This document shows positions 1 to 9,674 of a DNA stretch of 64,000 bases, piece by piece. The translations under genes and the position numbers were made by a program. Source of the stretch: Serinus canaria (Eukaryota > Chordata > Aves > Passeriformes > Fringillidae). The stretch lies in contig NC_066315.1 in NCBI RefSeq assembly GCF_022539315.1, positions 89,506,990 to 89,570,989 on the forward strand, read 5' to 3'. How positions within the stretch are numbered: the stretch's first letter is position 1; each line of letters starts with the position of its first letter. The notes beneath the pieces were generated by a model, which did no database searches, was not told the DNA's origin, and worked only from the letters and a program-made list of their open reading frames with translations.

Positions 1-808
1 CCTCCTCTGGTTTATGAAGCTCTAATAATAGCTCTCTCATCTCATTATGATATTTTCATGTGAGGCAAAAAATGACAGCATATAACCACAGGGAAATGTA
101 GTCTTGGGTCCCCATATATATAGGGGAAATGGTTTTGTGGAGAGAGGACAAGATGATAGTAAAATGCTTTGGCACCAAGCTTGGATGAGCAACTGTCCAT
201 GCAATTTTACTGCAGCCTGCCTGACAGAGTCCTGTCACAGCTGCACTGTCAGTGCAAACAACATCCTCCCACAAACATTTGGAGCTGACCAAGGATGGTA
301 AGCACCATATATGAGGCTGACTTCTTTGGAACAAGAGTTTGCTTGTATAAAGGGACAGTGTGCCACCCACACTCTGGATCAGAGAAAAGCTGCTGGGCTT
401 TTTATTTGCAAGTATAGGTGAGATGTATAGTCAAAGGAGGGAGGATAGCATCAGATGGCTCGGTGGGAGCTGTGGGAGCCTGTGCGCTTTAAAAGGCATG
501 TTCTCTAAAGGAAACCACCTCTCTCCAGAAGACCACACAGAGAGTACCCTCCTAAAACTGTCACCTTGGATACATGTAGGAAGTTTTATGGAGTTTTACT
601 GTAAAGATTGTAGGGTAGGACTGCACAGCTGAAGGCAGAGGTTTAGGTAGTTGGGATGTTGCAGAATGAAACTAAAATGAATAATGTGAGATGAAATAAA
701 TGCTACCTGGGCCCACCTAAATGTCATCTCCTACACAAAGTTGGAATGTTAGTCAGGAGGATTAGGGGCAGTGGGCTCTTCATTCCTCTTCCTGTTGGTT
801 GTAATTAA
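1..808. other. Unique AT-rich DNA, no gene recognised
   Basis: I see no repeat family, RNA gene or coding exon here. Open frames on both strands overlap one another (for example 56-370 minus against 104-301 plus), show no recognisable domain, and are of the size expected by chance. The segment ends at a CR1 tail. Confidence 0.6.
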
Positions 809-864
809 TGGAACTTGGTGATCTTGAAGGTCCCTTCTAACGCAAACCATTCTGTGATTCTATG
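809..864 (+). mobile_element. CR1 LINE 3'-terminal fragment
   Basis: About 56 bp match the 3' end of avian CR1 retrotransposons: a 'ttggtgatcttgaaggtccc' segment followed by 'ttctaacgcaaaccattctg', ending in two 8-bp units, ATTCTGTG (849-856) and ATTCTATG (857-864). CR1 elements end in such 8-bp tandem units rather than poly(A). The copy is severely 5'-truncated, as is usual for CR1, and keeps no coding sequence. Orientation is plus. No target-site duplication is visible. Confidence 0.9.
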
Positions 865-1338
865 GCTCCTTTCAATAATTTCCCAGAAGCAGCAATGAGC
901 CTCTGGAAAGTCTGCACAGTGATCTGCACAGCTTGCTGGGGTCCTGCATCTCCCCCTGCCCAGGGGTACCAGAAGGGGCACAGAGCTGACAAAGGAGCCC
1001 AGAGGGCAAGAGAGAGCCAAATAGGAATGGACAGGAGGATTTTGTTGATTTCTCAGGTAATATGTGCTCTTGATTGTCCTGGTATTTTGAAGAGAAATTG
1101 TTAATTTATTTCATTTAACATGCTATAAGACTTTAGGACTCACTCCTCAAGTTTTATTTATGTGAAGAAGGACTTGCTCACGAATACTTCTGGTAAAATA
1201 CTGGTGACTATATTCACATCTGAGCAGGCTTTATTCACATTATCGGGCTCTTTTAAGCTATATTTGTATAGAGTACGATGAAGAATATCTTTGCAATTCC
1301 CCAAAGGGAATACATGCACTTTCATTTCTGGTTTGCAG
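865..1338. other. Unique DNA
   Basis: Nothing recognised. The first ~150 bp (about 890-1020) are slightly GC-richer than the surroundings and are open in several frames on both strands. The peptides resemble no family I know. Confidence 0.5.

Positions 1339-1370
<32 letters not shown>
1339..1370 (+). repeat. (AC)5 followed by A22 tract
   Basis: Five AC dinucleotides (1339-1348) run directly into about 22 A residues (1349-1370). It could be a plain microsatellite or the tail of an unrecognisable retroposon. No retroposon body is identifiable upstream. Confidence 0.95.
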
Positions 1371-3470
1371 GGGAGTGAAAGAAACAGTTTGCTGGAAAAG
1401 AAATTATTATTTTACTTTTTTTAATCTAAGAGCACTTATCTTATTACTTCTTAGTAATCCTAAACACCTATTGCAAATACAAATATTTAATTGACATTAG
1501 AGTTTATCACTGTAATAAGATATAGATGACCATAAAGGCAACATGAAACATTGCTGCACAGAGCTGTTAACAAGGCCTTCTGATTGGCTCTGCAAAACAG
1601 TGTTGTGCACCATGCTTTTTGCAGGCTTGTTTTTTAGGAAAAACTGCAAATATTGTGATGGGTGGCCAAAGGCAGAAGACAGCAGAGAACTCAAAGCAGA
1701 GAAATCATTGTTGTCCTGTTCAGACAATAAACAGACACTTAAGTCGGGCTTCAATTCTTTCTGTCACAGATAACTTAATAATCATGATCCAGTAGCACCA
1801 GTAGAAAATAAGGGCAATTATTTTCCTCATTCACAAAGTATTTGTGATAGGAATGTGTAAAAAATTTTACCTAGAAAGTAGAGAGAAGAAATTGGTTTAA
1901 AAACTATACCTCCAGAATTGCTCAACCAATGTCATACAAAAAGCAAATTTTTCCACCTTTTCTACTGAAAAGAAGCCTGGAAATCTGCTAGTACCTTTCA
2001 GAAAGTTATAAGCATTTTGAAATAATGAGAAAAAAAATTTAAAAAAGTTTTCAGTGTGCACTATAAATTCAACTCCTTATTTTTCAGTTAAAATATAGTT
2101 ATAATAAAATTTTCATGACTCATGAGATATGACAACTTGCTTGACATTGGATGAGGGTGTGGGCAAACAGACAAAAAAATTCAAATTGTCCAAATTTTGG
2201 TACATATTTTGAGTACTTAGGAAGTCAATAAAATTTTTGCAGTTTCTGGCTAGCTTTTCCTTGATTTTCCCCCTGAATATTGCAGTGCTGGGGAAGATAT
2301 GTCCTATGGATCCAATCAGCTCCAGTGATGATGATGGGACAACTCCAGAGAAAGCATAAGGAACAAGCCTCAATTGATCCTACTTTATCCTTTTCTGTGT
2401 CAGTGCTACACAGATAATTTTTGTGGCTTTTTGCAGTTTATACAGTAGAAGGATTAATTACTCTGGTTCTCCCTTTTGTAAAACCATTTCTGGAAGAATT
2501 CAGGGATTATAATCTGTCTCCTCTGTAGAACATTAGATAAGAAAAATATAAAGAACATTGTAAGAAAAATACTTTGTAACAGGAAAAGAATAGAGTTGGC
2601 AAAAGGAGAAGTAGGTTTCTGCCTTACTTTTTACTACTTAAGACCCCAAAGAGTAAGCAGGAACATGCTTGATTTTAAACAATTATCATAAATTACACTT
2701 CCTACTCACTTCTGCATTTTGAGGTTGATCACAGCAGCTCCAGTTTAATTTCTATTTTCCTCTTCAACTATATTGTTGCATGTCGGAGCCCATCTGTGTT
2801 TCATCCTAATTTTTTATCACTAAAAGAATGCTAAAAATATAACTAGATTATTTCATAATTTGCATTTCCAAAGGTCCTCCAACTTTTGCTGAATTCAGTG
2901 ATTTTTAGGCCATACAGTGCTTTATCTACTCTAATCACTCCCTTCAAATTTCCCAACAAATGAGAGAAGTAAACCATAGGGGGTTTTTTGACCTTAAAAA
3001 ACACTTATTTTCTAGAAAGTCAGAACAATGGAAACAAAGTGTTTCAAAAAGTAGCTACTGCTAACTGTTGTACTTTCAGAAATAGCACAGCAGCCTGAAC
3101 TGTCCCATTTCCCACAGTTTTAATTCATTAGTTTTCTTTCAAATTTGAGAATTAGTGCCTTTCCCACTTGTATTATGATGCCATACCACAAACTAGCTAT
3201 GCTAGGACATGAAAGAAATTACCAGATCACCCAATTCTGTGATCTTGACAGCAGTGTGAAGAATATTTTCATGAGTCTTCCTCTGTCTCTACTTTGTATG
3301 CAATGGGGATTGTCTGACATTTAGAAAATGCTATAATCTTGATTTCTAGAATTCTGTTCCGTGGTAGTAAAATTTGTCCTCAAACAATCCACAATGTAGC
3401 TGCTTTTTCATTTCCATGCATAGTTAAATTTAAGTTTGATCTGTGTGGTCTTGTAATCATGTTGCAGAGA
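1371..3470. other. Unique AT-rich DNA
   Basis: About 2.1 kb without recognisable genes or interspersed repeats. Open frames (for example 2113-2373 minus, 1543-1773 plus) are short and carry no motif I recognise. Confidence 0.55.
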
Positions 3471-3563
3471 GGAGTGGGGTTTTTTTGGGTGGATTGTTTG
3501 GTTTTTTGTTTGTTTTGGTGGTGGGTTTTGTCTGTTGATGTTGTTGTTGGTTTGGGGTTTTTG
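3471..3563 (+). repeat. G/T-rich low-complexity tract
   Basis: About 90 bases almost free of A and C on this strand, built from TTTTGTTTG, GGTTTGGGG and GTGGTGGG words. The overlapping 139-codon plus frame (3339-3758) and two minus frames exist largely because this tract lacks stop codons, so I do not call them genes. Several G-runs make a two-tetrad G-quadruplex conceivable but not convincing. Confidence 0.9.
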
Positions 3564-5688
3564 TCCCCAGAGATGTATGACCTGGGAAAAATGAGGCAAG
3601 TGACTGAAACCTCCTTCTGCAAAGGAACAGATTTTCCTTTCATGGGCTATTTGAACACTGCCTGCCACACTGAATATATCCTCATTCTTCCTCTCTCCAA
3701 TTTTGCAAGCCAAATTTGCTTCAAACAGAAAAGTAATATTGAGAAACCCTATATTTAGTCTTGTAATATGGCATAGCAGCAGGAGAGGTTCTGTCAGTCA
3801 GCTGGAGTTCTGCTCCTTCCTTGGTTGATGTTAGCTGGAGAATCTCTTTTCTCGAGGTGCAGAATCTATAAATGATTCTGTAAATTTGACTCTGATGTTA
3901 CAAGACCTCATTGAGGGGAAGCCACCACTGGTTCATTTGAAACACAGATTGAAAAACTTGTCAACTTTAGAGATGACACACAGAAATATGCTCCAGATTT
4001 GGAGCATGTGTTTTGTCATTTGTGAAGACTTTCAACAAAACTCTCAACTTACTACTATTTTCAACTTACTTTAATGATAAAATCTCACACATATTTCTTT
4101 TATTTTTTGGAAAAAACGATTCCACTTTCAGAAGAAGGGTTTAGAACATCTAGTTTCCCAGGGAAAGAAATGTTTAATACAATTTTCTCTGGTTTTCATA
4201 GTAATTGCCAGCATCTGGCCAATATGCTTATCTGCTCCATTTGATGAAACCAAATCAATAAAAAGTCCAAATCAGGTGCCATAATGTCTTAAGTAGAAGA
4301 ATCCTACTACCCACACATGGCTCCCCATTCTGAACAATGCTTTGGGAATGTGAGGCAGGCAAGCTCATAGGTCGATGCTGAAAGGTATGACCCTGTTGGC
4401 CCCATATTTTGAAACATGCCAGAAGCCTGTGTACAAATAGTGCTCTTTTCCTCACTTCACAAATTTCAGCAGTTTAACAAGTCCCTGAAGTGAGGCAGAA
4501 TGCAAAGCTTCATCCAAAGCATCACAACAAGAAGCTGGAAACCCTCTGGAGATCTGCAGTCCGCCAGTGCCTCCACTCTGCTGATCTTGTCTAAGCTGTG
4601 CTGAATGAAGGTCAACCTTTCAATTAATGCCTATTCCACCATAGCAAATTACTTTTTTTTTCCCCATGAATTGATATGATACAGGAGACTTTTCTTATTA
4701 TTAATAATTTAAAGGTTCTATCTTTATTCCCTTATCCAATGGCCTGCTTTAAAGCATTAGTGGAGAATACTAATAGGGCTACTTTCACATGGGATATGTT
4801 GGTGCAAGAGATAGTACCTATAATAAGGTTGAGCATAAGGCATAGGTAATCCCCGGGTACTTTGTGATATTTTATTTGATTTGTGGTCCTTTGCAAAAGA
4901 GGCAAAACATGCTTGAACCTGATAAATATCCTGTAAGAGAAAGAAAAATGTCTGTTGGTCAGAGAACAAAATTACTCCCAAGGGGATATGTTGCTTTAAG
5001 AAAGATACTTTCCATATCCAACTTATTGCTAATAGCACAGTGAGCTAGAGGAAGAGACAGAGAAAGGTCAGATTTAGATGACTCCTCAAACTCCTTCTAT
5101 TTAGGCTGCAATGATGCAGTGCAATAAAGTTTTACAAAGAACAAATTCTTCCCATAAACACTTTATTACTATTAGCAGGTTTGGAGTGGTTTAGTTAAAA
5201 CACTGCTACCTTTACCTTTATGCTTATACAACATGTCAATAGACTTCAGAAATTTTTATTTCTATTTTCCTTATATTTTTTCCTGATAGGAGTCTATATT
5301 TTCATTTACAGGTTCACAGCATCTAAAATTTTGGGATACTGCTCTTGCTTGTCTACAATTAAATTATTGCTATGAACAGCACTGCAGCTAATGCAGCATG
5401 TTTTAAAATTGCATTCTTCAAGGCTTAGGCTAGTAATGATGGAAGATAATCTTAACAAAGACAGTAGGCAATGTCTTCCCAGTTTTATTTGTCAAACAAA
5501 AGGTTTATTTCTCATCAGCACACCCTTGACTTGGCACCCCAACCCTTGCAACATGATGACCTTGGGAAAGAAACAACTAGAAGATTCTTAGCATTGGAAT
5601 TTTTTGTTCTTCATCCCTTTCTGTTTGGCTTCAAGTGCCTTGTAATTTGTGGATGTTAAAACACTATATTCTTGAAGAATAAATACTC
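3564..5688. other. Unique DNA
   Basis: No genes or repeats recognised. The open frames at 4255-4455 (minus) and 4757-5038 (minus) look like chance frames. Confidence 0.55.
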
Positions 5689-5732
5689 ATATATATATAA
5701 TAATTTAATTTTGTTTTGTTTTATTTCTAAGG
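5689..5732. repeat. AT-rich low-complexity tract
   Basis: A short TA-dinucleotide run ('catatatatataataattt') is followed by TTTTGTTTTGTTTTA words. It is simple sequence with no further structure. Confidence 0.8.
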
Positions 5733-6413
5733 CCAGCTTTCGGTTCCACAAGCACAAACAATTCTTTTAATTTTTTAATGTCTTTGGTGATATGGTCCTC
5801 AGTGCACTCAGGAAATTTGAAGTTTAAAATTATAAAGAGAAGATGAAACTAGCTGAATATCAGTGAGACTGATGCAGTATAACAGACATATCTCATACAG
5901 TGTCTGAAGAGAGCCCCAAAAGTAAGGAAACCTGGAGATAACAAATAGAAGAAAAGTTTTGAAAAGCATCTTTATGATTTGCATAACTGTGCTACTTCAA
6001 CTAGCCATTATTCAAACATTAAGGCAGAGACCTTTCTAGATGCTAAAAATGTGTAAAAGTCTGAACACAAATAGTGGAGAGACAGTTACCCTAAAAGAAT
6101 ACAGGTCCAAAGAAGCCATGTACTTCAGAAGTGAGATGTCTAGTATTCAGTAGAATGCCAGTCTTGCCACCCCTAGGGTAAAATGGTAAATTTTCCCCTT
6201 TTCATGAGCTAAATCAATAACATTAATCATTTTAACTAACAAATGTGTTTCTGTAGGAAAAGGTTATAAAGGGTGTTAAGTGCTTGAAAAATGATAACAC
6301 AGACATCTTTCACATCTTGGTGTTATGGCTTGAAGACTTAAATCACTACAGGAAAAGAAATGACACTGCTTCACCTATCCTCTTGGTGAAAGTGGCTGAC
6401 AGAAGGACTTCAT
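5733..6413. other. Unique DNA
   Basis: Nothing recognised. Confidence 0.5.
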
Positions 6414-6430
6414 CACACACACACACACCA
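6414..6430 (+). repeat. (CA)n microsatellite, short
   Basis: About seven CA dinucleotides followed by a CACAC remnant. The overlapping open frames on both strands (6284-6652 plus, 6346-6618 minus) are partly sustained by this repeat. Confidence 0.9.
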
Positions 6431-8250
6431 CACAAAAACTTACGTAAATGCCCAGAGAAGATTTGCACTAATCTAGTTATCACCAGCACTGAAAACACTA
6501 TTCTTCCTTTTATTCTTTTTGATAAAAACTGCAAGCATCTCCAAGCTTTTCTCATTAACATCTCTTTTCTGTACTTATCAGCATCTTTTCCACATTGTTG
6601 GGGCCATTTTCCAAACAATCATTTGAGGGAAGGGGAAAAGCCAAAGCAATAATGGGCTCAGGGTCACAATTGAGACTGTTCCATATAATAAGCAAACCTG
6701 AAACAGTAAACTGAGAAAGAAAGAGGGAAGGAGAAGGAGAGAAAAGAAAATGCTGACTTTGGGTCAGGGGTCAGCTCTCTGATCTCATTGTCAGCGCCTC
6801 TGCCTTTTGCGTTATGGAATTTGTCTTTCATTACCCTGTCTGCCACTCCTGTCAATACACCCTGAAAAGACTCCTCAATAGGAAATTGTAAAGTTCTGGT
6901 TGAGGTAACAGGGGGAACTACCCGCTGAAGCCAGCTTGTGGCTCACTGCTGTTTCCTGGGTCTCCGCCCTGGTGCCACTCTTCCCCCAGCATTGCCTCAC
7001 AGAGCATCAACAAGGACTGCCAGGAGAGAGGAGTTTCACAGCCCACCCCAGCCCACCCCTTCCTCCCAGGCAGGGCTTCCCTGCTGCTTCAGGGAATGTG
7101 GAGCTTTAATATCTGAGCTCCTCGAGTGCTGCAAAGGCAAACAATGCAGGAACACCTACTAACACAAAGAACATTGCAAAATCATTTGTTTCACCAAGAG
7201 AAAGAGCATAGTGATTTTCTGAAAAAGGACATGAGGCAAAAGGAAGGATCTGAGTGTGGTAACAGGAACGTTAAGCACCATATATGATGAAGATATTCAG
7301 TTCTGGTTTATCCCCCCTAACTTCCTACCTTTAACAGACTGGGGATTTCCATCATAGTTAAGAGAGTTATAATCTCCCCTGACATTTGTACCACATCAGC
7401 CTATACTGAAGGCCTTTCCAAATGAGTACTCAATTATTGTTAGCATTGATGAATGTCTCAAGTGGAGTTTTTATTTGGTACAAATTAATGAATGATTTTC
7501 AGATTTCAAACAAAAATACTTGTACAGTAAATCTCATTTGAAATGTCAGATTTTCCTTTGTTTTTAGTTTATCCTTCCCTTTAGGTAACAGTGTATTTAA
7601 ATGTGCTTTTTTAAAAATTTGAAGTATTTTCTTAAAAATGATGTAATCTGCTCAAATTTGTGATGCAAACCCTAAATTTAGTTATATTACTGGTGAACTT
7701 ATAACACCCTTAACTGGAAAAATTTGCTTGAAGTAAAGAATCACGTGTCCACTCTGTTTCTAAAGTTGCAATTTTATTTAGACACAATCTAGATCACTGA
7801 ATTTTAAAATGTCACTGTCCTTGGAGGTACACTGAGATCTCTGAAGCCAAACTTAAATCTTTGCATAGCACTACTCATAAATATGCTAGGATATGTCTAT
7901 TCCAGATGCAAAACACTGTCAAAATTTACCAAGAGTTGGGGTATGGTTCCAATTATCCAGTCTAATTCAGTTTACACTTCTTATATGGAGGAGGGCTCAT
8001 TAAGGCGGATGCTTTAATTTCTGTAACATTTTCTGCAAAAGTCCAAAGCAATCCAGCAGTGTTTTTCCTAAGTAGTTTAGTCCTATCAGTTTCAGAAAGT
8101 ATTCTGATATCAATATCAGATAATAATCAACCTACTTTGCGGGTTGATTACTTTCCCTACAGTTCCTCAGTCTAGAGGAAAAAAGATATCATGAATAAAT
8201 TTATTTACACCAACTTTTGACATCTCCATGGGCAGGAGATGTAATGTAAT
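6431..8250. other. Unique DNA with a modest GC-rich patch and two small hairpins
   Basis: 6899-7160 is locally GC-rich (runs of CCACCCC and CTCCC) with no recognisable product. At 8103-8120 an 8-bp inverted repeat (TCTGATAT/ATATCAGA) has a 2-nt spacer. It is followed immediately by a second perfect 9-bp inverted repeat, TAATCAACC (8124-8132) with GGTTGATTA (8142-8150). The rest is unremarkable AT-rich DNA. Confidence 0.5.
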
Positions 8251-9674
8251 GAGGGAAGGAAGGGAAAATGGGTAGGGTACAGGTGTAGGAATGAAGGAAA
8301 GAAGTGGCGGAAGTGGCTGAAGTGGCGGAAGTGGCAGAAGGAAGGAAGTGGCGGACGTGGCGAAGTGTCGGAAAGTGGCGGAAGTGTCGGAAGGTTGCGG
8401 AGTTGTCTGAAGGAAGGAAGGAAGGAAGAAGGAAGGAAGGAAGAAGAAGGAATGAAGTCCGGCCTGAAAGGCGTATCGGAAGGACGGACTGAGTAAGGAA
8501 GAAGGCCTTAACTGCGTATTTACTTCAATGCTGTACCTTCCTTATCCTGCCTCTTTTCGTGCACAAGTCTCCCTTTTCCTCACCTCCGCTTCCTTCCTTC
8601 TTTTACTTCCTTCCGTCCGTTTTCTTCACCTTCACTTCCATTTTTTTCGGCTTACCCTTCTTCCGTACCTCCTACTTCCATTCGATTCCTTCCGTCCTTC
8701 CTTCCCTTTCCGTCTTTCGTATCGTCCTCCTTCCTTCCCCATTCCTACGTCCTTCTCCTTCCTTCCCTTCCTGGCCTTCCATCCTTCCTTTGCCTATTTT
8801 CTGGTAGTGGTGCGGAAGGAAGTGGGCGGATGTAAGGAAGGAAGGAGTGCGGAGGAATGAATGCGGAAGGAAGGAGGAAGAATGAAGGAAGGAAGGAATT
8901 AATTAATAATGAAGTTAATTGAAGGTAAGGAAGTAAGGGAATCATGAATGAATTAAATGAATTGCTTAAGGAAAGGAGTGGGCGGAATGGATGATGAAGT
9001 GGCGTATGAAGGAAGGAAGGGCGTATAGGAAGGAAGGCAGGAGAAGGAAGTGTGCGGAATGTAGGAAGTGGCGGAAGGAATGAAGTGCGGAAGGAAGGAA
9101 TAGTTGGCGGATGGATGGAGTTGGCGGAAGGAACGTGGATCGAGCTGCAAGGAAGTGGCGAGAGGATGGAAGTGGCGGAAGGAAGTGGGCGGAGGAAGTG
9201 GCTGAAGGAAGTGGCGTGAAGGAAGGAAGGAAGAAGGAAGGGAAGGAAGGAAGTGGAAGAAGGAAGTGGGGAAGGAAGGAGGAAATGGAAGGAAGGAAGG
9301 AAGGAAGGAGAAGGAAGTGGCGGAAGGAAGGAAGTGAAGGAAGTAAGTGGCGAGGAAGAAGGAAGTTGGCTAAGGAAGGAAGTGGCGGAAGGAAGTGGGG
9401 GAAGAAGTGGCGGAAGGAAGTGGCGGAAGGAAGTGGCGGAAGGACGGATGGCGGAAGTGGCGGAGGAGTGGCTGGAAGGAAGGAAGGAAGGAGGAATGGA
9501 AGGAAGGAAGGAAGGAAATTGGAAGGCAGGAGGAAGTGAAGGAAGAAGAAGAAAGAAGAGAAGGAAGGAAGGAAGAAGAGGAAGGAAAAGGAAGGAAGGA
9601 AGGAAGGAGAAGGAAGGAAAGGAGGAGGAAGGAAGGAAGGAAGGGAAGGAAGGAAGGAAGGAAGAAGGAAGTAA
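8251..9674 (+). repeat. GGAA / GGAAGTGGCGGAA purine-rich tandem array
   Basis: A 1.4-kb degenerate satellite-like array. It mixes (GGAA)n runs (for example 9595-9665) with a longer unit of about 13 bp, GGAAGTGGCGGAA, best seen at 9380-9445. The word GTGGCGG occurs about a dozen times exactly and more often with one mismatch. The array is interrupted by an AT-rich stretch (about 8896-8975) and by a pyrimidine-rich block (8534-8800). Each GTGGCGG carries a CpG, so the array is a CpG-dense patch in CpG-poor surroundings. The long low-complexity open frames here (9111-9539, 9253-9687, 9395-9739, rich in Gly, Lys, Glu and Arg) exist because the purine strand lacks stops, and I do not call them genes. 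Confidence 0.97.
8534..8800 (-). repeat. Pyrimidine-rich block: array segment in opposite strand polarity
   Basis: Within the array, the plus strand switches from purine-rich to pyrimidine-rich (CCTTCC, CGCTTCCTTCC, CACTTCC) for about 270 bp and then back. The motifs are reverse complements of the flanking units, so this is best read as an inverted segment of the same array, though more degenerate. TAAGGAAG just before the switch (about 8493-8500) is complementary to CTTCCTTA just after it (about 8537-8544), so the single strand could fold back. Open frames in the block (8528-8860 plus and others) are low-complexity Ser/Phe/Pro/Leu strings. Confidence 0.9.

Noticed and set aside
1339..1370. 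SINE/retrogene poly(A) tail
   Set aside because: No retroposon body, tRNA-like head or target-site duplication could be recognised upstream.
3339..3758. 139-codon plus frame
   Set aside because: Sustained by the G/T-rich tract, with minus frames across the same tract.
8528..8945. Frames rich in Ser, Pro, Phe and Leu in the pyrimidine block, both strands
   Set aside because: Same cause on the complementary strand; no domain.
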